The notes under the pieces: model-generated
Told to the model about the DNA's origin: nothing
What the model saw: only the letters and a program-made list of their open reading frames with translations
Databases searched by the model: none
In this document: piece by piece, positions 1-10,767 of the stretch
Numbering within the stretch: position 1 is the stretch's first letter
How the letters are laid out: every line of letters begins with the position of its first letter
Program-made: the position numbers and the translations under genes
DNA from: Leucobacter chromiisoli
GTDB lineage: Bacteria; Actinomycetota; Actinomycetes; Actinomycetales; Microbacteriaceae
DNA length: 64,000 nt
Reading direction: 5' to 3'
Assembly: GCF_016522505.1 (NCBI RefSeq)
Contig: NZ_JAEHOH010000003.1
Coordinates: 124,001-188,000, forward strand

Positions 1-1
1 G

Positions 2-1381
2 CTCACGAAGTGGCCGGCGGCGATCAAGATCGCCCGCGAGACCCTGAAGGCGCGGATCGGCACCGCCGCGCAGGCGCCCTACGTCGCGCTCGACCTGCTC
101 GCCGCCGCGAAGGACAACGACCGGGTGCGCGGCTTCGAGCGCGAGGACGAGGCCCTCGCCCAGCTCATCTCCGGCGATCAGTTCCGGGCCTCCATCTACG
201 CCTTCGACCTCGTGCAGAAGCGTGCCAAGCGTCCGGCGGGCGCACCCGACCGGGAGCTCGCGAAGCCGGTCAAGAAGGTCGGCATCATCGGTGCGGGTCT
301 CATGGCCAGCCAGTTCGCGCTGCTCTTCGCACGCAAGCTCCGCGTCCCCGTCCTCATCACCGACCTGGATCAGAGCCGCGTCGACAAGGGCCTCGAGCAC
401 ATCTCGGGGGAGATCGACCAGATGCAGGAGAAGGGCCGGCTGACGGCCGACGACGCGAATCAGGTGCGCGCGCTCGTGCGCGGCACGACGGACACGGGCG
501 AGTACGCCGATTGCGACTGGGTCATCGAGGCGGTCTTCGAGGAGCTCGGCGTGAAGCAGCAGGTGTTCGCCGAGATCGAGCCGATCATTCCCGAGACGGC
601 CGTGATCGCGACGAACACCTCCTCGCTCTCGGTCGAGGAGATCGGCGCGCGGCTGACCCGCCCCGAGCGCCTCGTGGGCTTCCACTTCTTCAACCCCGTC
701 GCGGTCATGCCGCTCGTCGAGGTCGTGAGGACGCCGGGCACCGACGACGCCACCCTGGCGACGGCGATGGCCGTCGCGAAGCAGCTCGGGAAGAGCGCCG
801 TCATCACGGCGGATCGCCCCGGCTTCGTCGTCAACCGCCTGCTCGCCAAGGTCATGGGCGAGGCGGCCAGGGCGCTCGACGAGGGCACCCCGATGCCCGT
901 CGTGGAGCGCGCGCTCGCCCCCATCGGTCTGCCGATGGGCCCCTTCGAGCTCATCGACCTCGTCGGCTGGAAGGTGGCCGCGCACGTGCAGGACACGATG
1001 GCCGGCGCGTTCCCGGACAGGTTCTACGCGTCGCCCAACCTGCACGCCCTCGCCGATCTCGATGAGCCGCTCGTCAAGAGCAAGCACGGCAAGGTCGAGG
1101 ATCTCTCGAGGGCCGCGAAGAAGCAGCTGAAGCTCGGCTCGAACGCCGTCTCGGAGGAGGAGATCCTGCGCCGCGTGGAGGACGAGCTGGCCCGCGAGAT
1201 CCGGATCATGCTCGACGAGGGCGTGGTCTCGGCGCCCGAGGACATCGACCTCTGCCTCATCCTGGGCGCCGGCTGGCCCTTCCAGGCGGGCGGGGCGACG
1301 CCGTACCTCGACCGGGTCGGTGCGAGCGAGCGCGCCGCGGGCGGCGACTTCCACACGCCGAGGGTCGCGGCGACCCGCTGA
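2..1381 (+). CDS. fadB: 3-hydroxyacyl-CoA dehydrogenase, C-terminal part of a fused beta-oxidation enzyme (5' end outside window)
   Basis: The frame is open from the first bases, so the start lies upstream; 459 residues are visible. An NAD-binding Rossmann loop (VGIIGAGLMA) begins near visible residue 90, and GFHFFNP carries the expected catalytic histidine of the 3-hydroxyacyl-CoA dehydrogenase domain. The C-terminal helical domain starts at DRPGFVVNRLL and is followed by a second, degenerate copy, as in FadB/FadJ alpha subunits. The first ~85 residues look like the linker after an enoyl-CoA hydratase domain, which would be outside the window. The enzyme oxidises L-3-hydroxyacyl-CoA with NAD in fatty acid degradation. 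The thiolase partner is not visible. Confidence 0.9.
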   Translation, partial: LTKWPAAIKIARETLKARIGTAAQAPYVALDLLAAAKDNDRVRGFEREDEALAQLISGDQFRASIYAFDLVQKRAKRPAGAPDRELAKPVKKVGIIGAGLMASQFALLFARKLRVPVLITDLDQSRVDKGLEHISGEIDQMQEKGRLTADDANQVRALVRGTTDTGEYADCDWVIEAVFEELGVKQQVFAEIEPIIPETAVIATNTSSLSVEEIGARLTRPERLVGFHFFNPVAVMPLVEVVRTPGTDDATLATAMAVAKQLGKSAVITADRPGFVVNRLLAKVMGEAARALDEGTPMPVVERALAPIGLPMGPFELIDLVGWKVAAHVQDTMAGAFPDRFYASPNLHALADLDEPLVKSKHGKVEDLSRAAKKQLKLGSNAVSEEEILRRVEDELAREIRIMLDEGVVSAPEDIDLCLILGAGWPFQAGGATPYLDRVGASERAAGGDFHTPRVAATR

Positions 1382-1428
1382 CCCGCCCGCGCGGCGGCCG
1401 CACCCCGGGGGGGGGGCCCGGGCGGCGA

Positions 1429-3432
1429 CTACTCCGGGCGGGCCACCGGGATCCGGGTGCCCCGAACCTGCTCGGCCACGTTGGAGGCGATCTGCTCGGC
1501 GGTCAGCCCGGCGTCGGCCAGCAGCTCACCGCGGGAGGCGTGCTCCGGGAACTCGTCGGGGGTGCCGAGCTCGCTCACCGCCGTGTCGACCCCGGCGTCG
1601 CGGAGCGCCTGGCGGATGCGCGTGCCCACACCGCCGACCCGGATGCCGTCCTCGATGCTGATGAGCAGCCGGTGGTCGCCGGCGAAGTCGATGACCGACT
1701 CCCGCACGGGCACCACCCATCGCGGATCCACGACCGTCGAGGTGATGCCCTGCTCGGCCAGGATCGCGGCCGCCTCGAGCGCCACCCTCGCCATGGGCCC
1801 GACCGTGACGAAGAGCACGTCGCGCATCGGGGCGCCCTCCGCAGCGTCGGCCTCCGCGCCCGCTCCCGCGGCGCGCGCCTCCGCGATGCTCTCGGCGAGA
1901 GTGAGGGTGCCCGTGGCGGTGGAGACCGAGGCGTCCTCGTGCAGCACGTCCGCGCCGTCCGCCGTCCGCCGCAGAGCGGGCACGGGAGCGCCCACGGATC
2001 CCTTCGGGTAGCGGACGACGGTCGGCCCGTCCTCGACCGCCACCGCCTCCCCCAGCAGCTCGCGCAGCGTCGCCTCGTCGCGGGGCGCCGCGATGCGGAT
2101 GCCCGGCACCACCTGCAGCGTCGCCAGATCCCACACGCCGTTGTGGCTCGGGCCGTCGGTGCCCGTGATGCCCGCGCGGTCGAGCACGAACGTCACGCCG
2201 GCGCGGTGCAGCGCCACGTCCATGAGCAGCTGGTCGAACGCGCGGTTCATGAAGGTGGCGTAGAGCGCGACGACCGGGTGCAGGCCGCCGTACGAGAGGC
2301 CGGCCGCCGACGTGACGGCGTGCTGCTCGGCGATGCCCACGTCGTAGACCCGCCCGGGGAATACCTCGGCGAAGGCGTCGAGACCGGTCGGCGCGAGCAT
2401 CGCGGCGGTGATGCCGACGATGCGCTCGTCCTCGCGGGCGAGCTCGACGATGCGCTCCCGGAACACCCCCGTCCAGCTGCGCCCCGACGCGGCCTCGAGC
2501 GGCTCGCCGCTGCCGGGGTCGATCTGCCCGATGGCGTGGAACTGGTCGGCCTCGTCGTTCTCGGCCGGCGCGTAGCCCCGGCCCTTCTCCGTGATCACGT
2601 GCACCAGCGTCGGCCGGCCGTAGTCCTTCGCCTGGCGCAGCGCCTCCTCGACGGCCTCGAGGTCGTGCCCGTCGATCGGGCCGAGGTACTTGATGTCGAG
2701 GTTCGAATAGAGATCCTGGTTGCCCGAGGCCCGGCTCGCGATGCCCCGCATCGCGCCGCGCGCTGCCTGGTAGACCGTGCGGCCGGGTGCGCCGAACGCC
2801 GAGAACAGCTTCTCGCTGCCCTCCTGCAGGTCGCGATAGGTGTCCTTGGTGCGCACCGTGTTCAGGAACCGCGCCATGCCGCCGATGGTGGGCGCGTAGG
2901 ACCTGCCGTTGTCGTTGACGACGATCACGAGGTTGCGGGAGTTGTCGTCGGTGATGTTGTTGAGCGCCTCCCACGTCATGCCGCCCGTCAGCGCGCCGTC
3001 CCCGACGACCGCGACGACGTGGCGATCCTGCTGCCCGGTGCGGGCGAACGCACGGGAGATGCCGTCCGCCCAGCTGAGCGAGCTCGAGGCGTGCGAGCTC
3101 TCGACGATGTCGTGCTCCGACTCCGAGCGCTGCGGGTAGCCGGCGAGACCGCCCCGCGTGCGCAGCCCCGAGAAGTCCTTGCGGCCGGTGAGCAGCTTGT
3201 GCACGTAGCTCTGGTGCCCCGTGTCGAAGACGATCGGGTCGTGGGGAGACTCGAACACCCGGTGCAGGGCGATCGTGAGCTCGACGACGCCGAGGTTCGG
3301 GCCCAGGTGACCGCCCGTCTTCGAGACCGCGGAGATGAGGAACTCGCGGATCTCGGCTGCGAGCACGCGGCACTCCTCGGCCGAGAGGCCGTCGAGGTCC
3401 CGAGGGTGCTCGATTCGCTCGAGGATCGTCAC
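1429..3432 (-). CDS. dxs: 1-deoxy-D-xylulose-5-phosphate synthase
   Basis: A thiamine-diphosphate enzyme that condenses pyruvate with glyceraldehyde 3-phosphate, the first step of the MEP isoprenoid pathway. The 667-residue product has the cofactor motif GDGALTGG near residue 144, the catalytic glutamate in GIAEQHAV near residue 369, and the DRAGITGTDGPSHNG block. The start chosen is a GTG with GGAGG seven bases upstream; the frame stays open to 3561 but that extension is arginine-rich and unlike Dxs. The protein is somewhat longer than the usual 620-640 residues because of an Ala/Glu-rich insert before the C-terminal transketolase domain. It lies downstream of acnA on the same strand, after a terminator-like stem. 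Confidence 0.95.
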   Translation of the reverse strand: MTILERIEHPRDLDGLSAEECRVLAAEIREFLISAVSKTGGHLGPNLGVVELTIALHRVFESPHDPIVFDTGHQSYVHKLLTGRKDFSGLRTRGGLAGYPQRSESEHDIVESSHASSSLSWADGISRAFARTGQQDRHVVAVVGDGALTGGMTWEALNNITDDNSRNLVIVVNDNGRSYAPTIGGMARFLNTVRTKDTYRDLQEGSEKLFSAFGAPGRTVYQAARGAMRGIASRASGNQDLYSNLDIKYLGPIDGHDLEAVEEALRQAKDYGRPTLVHVITEKGRGYAPAENDEADQFHAIGQIDPGSGEPLEAASGRSWTGVFRERIVELAREDERIVGITAAMLAPTGLDAFAEVFPGRVYDVGIAEQHAVTSAAGLSYGGLHPVVALYATFMNRAFDQLLMDVALHRAGVTFVLDRAGITGTDGPSHNGVWDLATLQVVPGIRIAAPRDEATLRELLGEAVAVEDGPTVVRYPKGSVGAPVPALRRTADGADVLHEDASVSTATGTLTLAESIAEARAAGAGAEADAAEGAPMRDVLFVTVGPMARVALEAAAILAEQGITSTVVDPRWVVPVRESVIDFAGDHRLLISIEDGIRVGGVGTRIRQALRDAGVDTAVSELGTPDEFPEHASRGELLADAGLTAEQIASNVAEQVRGTRIPVARPE

Positions 3433-3452
3433 CAGTTGCCTCCGATTTCTCC

Positions 3453-3469
3453 CGGGGGATGCTCCCCCG
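3453..3469 (-). promoter_or_regulatory. Small GC hairpin in the dxs leader
   Basis: Seven-base arms CGGGGGA/TCCCCCG with a three-base loop lie about 20 bases upstream of the dxs GTG and just before the GGAGG. The stem could affect ribosome access or mRNA stability. No known riboswitch family is recognised here. Confidence 0.3.
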
Positions 3470-3519
3470 AGGCACCGCTTCATCCTACCGCTGCCCTCGT
3501 ACGCGGGCGAAAAGCGAAG

Positions 3520-3549
3520 CGGGGGTCGCGGCCTCCGCCGCAACCCCCG
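3520..3549 (-). terminator. Putative acnA transcription terminator
   Basis: Twelve-base arms with one G.U-compatible mismatch (CGGGGGTCGCGG / CCGCAACCCCCG) surround a six-base loop. The stem lies about 30 bases beyond the acnA stop codon and before the dxs leader. There is no T-run, which is common for actinobacterial terminators. Confidence 0.5.
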
Positions 3550-3577
3550 CCGCCGGTTCACGCTGCCCGGCTGCGCC

Positions 3578-6247
<2,670 letters not shown>

Positions 6248-6263
6248 GAGGCTCCTCCAAAAG

Positions 6264-6281
6264 TGTCTCGATGTCAAGATA
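6264..6281. promoter_or_regulatory. Imperfect palindrome in the acnA promoter region
   Basis: The 18-base sequence TGTCTCGATGTCAAGATA has half-sites matching at six of nine positions. It sits 17-34 bases upstream of the acnA start, in an A/T-richer patch with TAGAAT and TTGACA-like words on the minus strand. It could be an operator for a TCA-cycle regulator; no regulator gene is adjacent. Confidence 0.35.
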
Positions 6282-6319
6282 ATTCTACACCCTCGGAGGA
6301 GGGGCGAAGCCTACAAAGC

Positions 6320-7069
6320 TCAGGCGTTTCGCTTCAATTCGCTATCCGATTCATCAGACGAAGTGGCGAACCGGCTGAGCAGCAGCCAGGTGAACAGCAC
6401 CACGAGGGCGAAGAGCGGCACCCCCATGACGAGACGCGCCAGGCCGAGCGCCTCCGTCCGGTCGGCGAGGTACAGCGGTAGCTGCACCGCGAGCCGGGCG
6501 GCGAACATCCCGAGCCACAGCAGCGTGGTCCAGGTCGCGACGCGGCGCAGCACGCGGTCGCCGCGCCATGCGCGCAGATCGCCGCGGAGGGCGCCGAGGG
6601 CGACCCCGAGCAGCGGCCACCCCGCGAGCAGCGAGATGAGCAGGGCGGCCGACCACGCACCGTTGATCCAGAAGCCGGGGAGGAAGTAGTCTCTCCCGCT
6701 CCCCGTCAGCAGCGTGGCCGCGACGCACACGGCGACCCCCAGCGCGCCGGAGAATGCCGACGCCGCCGGCTGCCGCAGCGCCAGGCGCAGCACCACCGCG
6801 AGCACCGCGAGCACCGCCGGCGCGATGACCGACACGGAGGGATCCTGCGTGAACACGTAGACGACGAGGAAGAGCAGCCCGGGCAGCAGCGACTCGGCGA
6901 CGCCTCGCCACCCGCCGATGGCCGCGAGCACGCCCCGCGCCGAGACGTCCTCACCGCTGAGTCCCGCGCGCACCGTCCGCCCGAGGGCTCCCCCGATCGG
7001 CAGCGGGGATCCCGCCTCCCCGGCCGCCGGCTCCCGAGCGCCGTCGCGCTCCGACTCGGAGTCGCTCAC
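6320..7069 (-). CDS. DUF3159 family integral membrane protein
   Basis: A 249-residue protein with an acidic soluble N-terminus (about 50 residues) followed by about six hydrophobic segments, including LLPGLLFLVVYVF, VIAPAVLAVLAVVL, AWSAALLISLLAGWPLLGVA and VMGVPLFALVVLFTWLLL. The invariant-looking stretch GSGRDYFLPGFWINGAW is typical of this actinobacterial family, whose function is unknown. The start is a GTG with AGGAGG upstream, sharing GTGA with the stop of the DUF3710 gene, so the pair is probably translationally coupled. A longer open frame extends upstream but overlaps the DUF3710 gene in another phase. Confidence 0.85.
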   Translation of the reverse strand: MSDSESERDGAREPAAGEAGSPLPIGGALGRTVRAGLSGEDVSARGVLAAIGGWRGVAESLLPGLLFLVVYVFTQDPSVSVIAPAVLAVLAVVLRLALRQPAASAFSGALGVAVCVAATLLTGSGRDYFLPGFWINGAWSAALLISLLAGWPLLGVALGALRGDLRAWRGDRVLRRVATWTTLLWLGMFAARLAVQLPLYLADRTEALGLARLVMGVPLFALVVLFTWLLLSRFATSSDESDSELKRNA

Positions 7070-7761
7070 GCCTCCTGAACCCCGCCCTGCACCTGGCCCT
7101 GGACCGGACCCTGCGCCTGGCCGGATTGCTGCACGCCGGCCGGCACCTGCAGCGGGAGGAGCTCGCTCGGCGGCATCGGCTGATCGCCGCGCACCACGAC
7201 CAGCTCGCGGAACAGCTCGATCACCCGCGCACGGGTCTCCTCCTCGACGGCCGCCCGGCCCATCACGACGCCGCGCAGCATCCAGCGCGGGCCGTCGACG
7301 CCGATGAAGCGGACGACGCGGGTGCCCCCGCCCTGCTCGGCGGGCGCCGCGGAGCGCACCACGAGCTCGGGCCCGAGCGGACCCGCCTCCTCCGCGACCT
7401 CCGCACCCTGGGCCGAGGTCTGCGCCGCGATGTCGCTGCGCACCTGGTTCCAGAGGCCGGTGCTCTTCGGCGCCGAGAACGCCTGCACCTGCATCAGCGA
7501 CTCGGCGTAGTTCAGGGACACCGCCACCACGCGCTTCGCCTTCTCGTCGACGTCGAGGCGCAGCTGCAGCCCTTCGCGGGGGGCGACCTTGATGCCCCCG
7601 AGATCCACGTAGGGGCGCATGCCGGGCACCTCGCTCACGTCGAAGGGACCCGCCGTCGCGCGGTCCTCCGGGGCGGACTTCGACTCGTCCACCTCCTGCG
7701 CGTCCTGCGCGTCCTCGTCGCGGAGCTCGATCTCGTCCGCGCCCTGGGTCTCGTCGCTCAT
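7066..7761 (-). CDS. DUF3710 domain-containing protein
   Basis: A 231-residue soluble protein of unknown function found across Actinobacteria. The acidic low-complexity N-terminus (residues 1-45) precedes the conserved block GMRPYVDLGGIKVAPREGLQ and a central WMLRGVVMGRAA segment. The C-terminus ends in a Gln/Gly/Val-rich tail. The ATG has GGAGAA upstream; the frame is open further upstream but without homology. In this phylum the gene is usually found between dut and the DUF3159 gene, as here. The two following genes overlap or nearly overlap it, suggesting one transcript. Confidence 0.88.
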   Translation of the reverse strand: MSDETQGADEIELRDEDAQDAQEVDESKSAPEDRATAGPFDVSEVPGMRPYVDLGGIKVAPREGLQLRLDVDEKAKRVVAVSLNYAESLMQVQAFSAPKSTGLWNQVRSDIAAQTSAQGAEVAEEAGPLGPELVVRSAAPAEQGGGTRVVRFIGVDGPRWMLRGVVMGRAAVEEETRARVIELFRELVVVRGDQPMPPSELLPLQVPAGVQQSGQAQGPVQGQVQGGVQEA

Positions 7762-7849
7762 GCTGATTCTCCATTCGCTGGCCGCCCCGTCGGGGCGAAG
7801 TTCGTGTTCCCCGGCGGGTCCCTCTGGCCCGCCGTCCGTGCTCGTGGCG

Positions 7850-8299
7850 CTAGGGCCGCGCTCCGTCCCGCACACCCGTCGACCCGAAGCCGCCCGTCCC
7901 GCGCACGCTGTCCGGCAGCTCGTCGACGCCGACGAACACCGCCCGGGAGACCGGGGCGAAGATCACCTGCGCGATCCGGTCGCCGGCCTCCACCCGGAAG
8001 GTCGCGCTGCGATCCGTATTGAGCAGCGTCACCTTGACCTCGCCGCGATAGCCGGCGTCGACGGTGCCCGGGGAGTTGAGCACCGTGATCCCGTGCTTCG
8101 CGGCGAGACCGCTGCGCGGCACCACGAACGCCGCGTAGCCCTCGGGCAGCGCGAACGAGACGCCCGTTCCCACGAGCGCCCGCTCTCCCGGCCCGATCGA
8201 CAGCGACTCGGCGGCGCGCAGATCGGCCCCCGCGTCGCCGGGATGCGCGTAGCTCGGCATGTTCTCCGCCCGAATGGGCACCTCAACCACATCAGTCAC
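7850..8299 (-). CDS. dut: Deoxyuridine 5'-triphosphate nucleotidohydrolase (dUTPase)
   Basis: Hydrolyses dUTP to dUMP and pyrophosphate, keeping uracil out of DNA and supplying thymidylate synthesis. The 149-residue product has the five trimeric-dUTPase motifs in order: HPGDAGADLRA, PRSGLA, NSPGTVDAGYRGE, DRIAQVIF and the C-terminal RGTGGFGSTG that closes over the active site. The GTG start chosen gives VTDVVEVPI; no strong ribosome binding site is visible and the frame remains open upstream. The gene lies upstream of the DUF3710/DUF3159 pair on the same strand and is divergent from the DUF3093 gene. Confidence 0.95.
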   Translation of the reverse strand: MTDVVEVPIRAENMPSYAHPGDAGADLRAAESLSIGPGERALVGTGVSFALPEGYAAFVVPRSGLAAKHGITVLNSPGTVDAGYRGEVKVTLLNTDRSATFRVEAGDRIAQVIFAPVSRAVFVGVDELPDSVRGTGGFGSTGVRDGARP

Positions 8300-8377
8300 C
8301 CCGACAGGGTATCGGATCAGGATCGGCGGGCCGTCGCCCGCGACGCATTCCCAGAAGAGGGACGGGATAATGAGGGC

Positions 8378-8851
8378 ATGAACAACGCCTCCACCGCTCC
8401 GGGCGATCGCCCGGTGACGCGCTATCGCGAACGCCTGTGGCCCGGAGCGGGACTCTTCATCGCCCTGCTCCTCGTCGTCCCCGCGGTCGCGCTCGTGCTC
8501 ACCCCCATCGACGGCGACATCGCCGTGCCGGTCGCCATCGCGGTCTACGTGATCGTGGCCGCGACGCTGCTGCTGCTCAGCCCGAGCGTCGAGGTGGAGG
8601 CGGGGACGCTCTCGGCGGCCCGCGCCCGCATCCCCGTGTCGCTCCTCGGCGAGCCGGAGCTGCTCGACGCGGACGCTCTGCGGAGGGCGCTGGGCCCGGG
8701 AATCGACGCGCGCAGCTACCTCGTCGTGAGGGGCTGGATCCATCGGGGCGTCAGGATCCCGAATCTCGATCCCCGGGATCCCGCGCCCTACTGGATCATC
8801 ACCTCGCGGCGGCCGCAGGAGCTGGCCTCCGCGATCCGGAGCGCGCGGTAG
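8378..8851 (+). CDS. DUF3093 family membrane protein
   Basis: A 157-residue protein with two adjacent hydrophobic helices (LFIALLLVVPAVALVLT and VAIAVYVIVAATLLLLS, about residues 27-68). A soluble C-terminal domain ends with the family block PAPYWIITSRRPQELASAI. Its function is unknown; in Actinobacteria it sits divergently from dut, as here. The ATG follows the AGAGGGACGGG region. Just beyond its stop lies the first copy of a 67-base repeat. Confidence 0.85.
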   Translation: MNNASTAPGDRPVTRYRERLWPGAGLFIALLLVVPAVALVLTPIDGDIAVPVAIAVYVIVAATLLLLSPSVEVEAGTLSAARARIPVSLLGEPELLDADALRRALGPGIDARSYLVVRGWIHRGVRIPNLDPRDPAPYWIITSRRPQELASAIRSAR

Positions 8852-8857
8852 GGACGC

Positions 8858-8924
8858 CCGTGGGCTGCCGCCGTGTGCGGCACCGCAGGCGGTCGAGAAC
8901 GCTGCGCGTTGTCGACTAGCCTGC
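8858..8924. repeat. 67-bp direct repeat, copy 1
   Basis: This copy matches 8941-9007 at 66 of 67 positions, with an 83-base period. It contains two inverted repeats: TGCCGC/GCGGCA with a five-base loop, and GTCGAGAACGC/GCGTTGTCGAC (8892-8902 with 8906-8916) with one mismatch. It starts six bases after the DUF3093 stop codon and holds no gene. It resembles a REP-like or duplicated terminator element. Confidence 0.85.
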
Positions 8925-8940
8925 CGCCCCTCGCTGCGCT

Positions 8941-9007
8941 CCGTGGGCTGCCGCCGTGTGCGGCACCGCAGGCGGTCGAAAACGCTGCGCGTTGTCGACT
9001 AGCCTGC
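8941..9007. repeat. 67-bp direct repeat, copy 2
   Basis: Second copy of the 67-base element. The stop codon (8999-9001) and last two codons of the DUF4193 gene lie inside it, so the stem overlaps the gene's end and may act as its terminator. Sixteen bases separate it from copy 1. Confidence 0.85.
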
Positions 9008-9289
9008 GCACTCCCGGCAGATGGGGCCGAGGTCGGTCTCGTGGTCCACCTGGGACCGGTGGCGCACGAGGAAGCAGCTGACGCAGGTGAACTCGTCGTC
9101 CTGCTGCGGCAGCACGACGACGTCGAGCTCGACGTCGGAGAGGTCGGATCCGCCCAGGTCGAAACTCGGGTTGTCGGCGTCTTCCGAGTCGATCGCGGAA
9201 GTGCCCTTCGCGGGCACGCGCTCCTTCAGAGCCTCGATCGAATCGGTCTCTTCCTCGGACTTGCGCGGGGCGTCGTAGTCGGTGGCCAT
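8999..9289 (-). CDS. DUF4193 family zinc-ribbon-like protein
   Basis: A 96-residue acidic protein starting MATDYDAPR, the N-terminus conserved in this actinobacterial family of unknown function. Paired cysteines FTCVSC and PICREC about 20 residues apart can form a zinc ribbon. The ATG has GGAG a few bases upstream, so the in-frame ATG four codons earlier is not preferred. The last two codons and the stop fall inside copy 2 of a 67-base repeat. The gene is divergent from sepH. Confidence 0.88.
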   Translation of the reverse strand: MATDYDAPRKSEEETDSIEALKERVPAKGTSAIDSEDADNPSFDLGGSDLSDVELDVVVLPQQDDEFTCVSCFLVRHRSQVDHETDLGPICRECAG

Positions 9290-9497
9290 TCTCTCCTGCA
9301 TTCCCGTGCCGGTGCTGGCACTTCAACCTTCGAGCGGCCATAGTCTGCCGCACGATGCCCGTCATGCGCAAACCGCATCCCGCAAGATCGCTGTGAGCGT
9401 ATTCCGCGCGACCCCTTTTTCGAACCTCGCCGCGTCAATCCGCGCTCGACGGGGGTTGCTGTGCCACTCTGGATCGCGACTACCGGGAGGAAGTGCG

Positions 9498-10673
9498 ATG
9501 GATGAACTGCGTTTGGTTCGGCGAGAGGATCGATCACTCGTCGTCGCAACCGAGTCCGGCGAGGAGTTCCGCCTGATCGTCGACGACTCCGTGCTCAGCG
9601 AGCTGCGCCACCTCAGTCGGAGGGGTCGCGAGACCTCGAAGATCCGTCCGCGCGAGATCCAGGCGCTCATCCGCAGCGGGAAGAGCCGCTCCGAGGTCGC
9701 GGAGCTGACGGGCATCGACGAGGTCGACATCGAGCGCTACGAGGAGCCCGTGCTCGCCGAGCGCAGGTACATCCTGGAGCGCGCCCACGCCGTGCCGGTG
9801 CGCACGGGCAACGGGGATCCGCAGGAGGAGCAGTTCGGGGCCGTCATCGCGGAGCGCCTCATCGGCCTCAGCGCCGAGCGCTCCGACTGGTCGTCCTGGC
9901 GCGACGAGGAGGCCGGCTGGATGATCGGCCTGGATTTCGTCTCGCACGACATCGAGCACCGCGCGGTGTGGTCCTTCGAGCACCGCAAGGGCGTGCTCTC
10001 CCCCGTCAACCCCGACGCCGTCACACTCTCGAAGCAGGGCGAGGTGGGCGATCGCCTGATCCCCAAGCTGCGGGCGGTGGACGCCGCGGCCCGTGCCGAG
10101 GGCGCCGCACCCGACGACTCCTCGGAGACCGCGGAGCACGACGGGAGCGATCCCGGTGGTGCCGAGGAGGCCCCCATCGAGGAGCATCCCGCCGAGCCCG
10201 ATCGCGTCGCCGAGTATGCACGGCGCCGCGAGATCGACCAGCGCGCGATCAGCACGACGCCGTCCTCCGCCGACCTCGGGCAGACCGCCGATCTGCTCGA
10301 CGCCCTCCGGAGGCGACGAGGCGAACGGGAGCAGGAGCTCGACCGCGAGCAGGGCGGTTCGGCCCCCGACTCCGGGTCGCACGGGTCCGAGACGGCCGCT
10401 CCCTCCGGGTCGGCCGATGCGACGCGCGCGGGAGAGGACGCCACCAGCGTGCCGCTCCCCACGCTCGGACGGCGCGCCCTCGGCGAGGCGGACCGGGCGC
10501 CCGCCGACGGAGCCGAGCGGGAGGATCCGACCCGCCGACGGGATCCGGGTGCCTCCCAGGACGCCTCGAGCGCGGGCAAGGCTCAGCCGGAGGCCGGGCG
10601 CAGGCGCCGCGCCTCGATCCCGAGCTGGGACGACATCCTCTTCGGCACCCGCAGCGAGGACGACCCCGCCTGA
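9498..10673 (+). CDS. sepH: Septation protein SepH (DUF3071)
   Basis: SepH binds FtsZ and stimulates its assembly during actinobacterial cell division. The 391-residue protein begins MDELRLVRREDRSLVVATES and has the DUF3071 helix-turn-helix region over the first ~165 residues, including RPREIQALIRSGKS and VAELTGIDEVDIERYEEPV. The rest is a long, acidic, low-complexity tail rich in Ala, Asp, Glu, Ser and Pro, ending in the conserved RASIPSWDDILFGTR, the likely partner-binding peptide. The ATG has GGGAGG upstream; an open extension to 9282 overlaps the divergent gene and is unlikely. It is transcribed alone. Confidence 0.92.
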   Translation: MDELRLVRREDRSLVVATESGEEFRLIVDDSVLSELRHLSRRGRETSKIRPREIQALIRSGKSRSEVAELTGIDEVDIERYEEPVLAERRYILERAHAVPVRTGNGDPQEEQFGAVIAERLIGLSAERSDWSSWRDEEAGWMIGLDFVSHDIEHRAVWSFEHRKGVLSPVNPDAVTLSKQGEVGDRLIPKLRAVDAAARAEGAAPDDSSETAEHDGSDPGGAEEAPIEEHPAEPDRVAEYARRREIDQRAISTTPSSADLGQTADLLDALRRRRGEREQELDREQGGSAPDSGSHGSETAAPSGSADATRAGEDATSVPLPTLGRRALGEADRAPADGAEREDPTRRRDPGASQDASSAGKAQPEAGRRRRASIPSWDDILFGTRSEDDPA

Positions 10674-10767
10674 GCGCCGGAACGCGGCGCGACGGCGTCC
10701 CGCGGCCGGGTCCCTGTCCGGAGGGCGCCGCGCGATCCGCCGTCGTGCCGATCCGTCCCGCCGCCCG

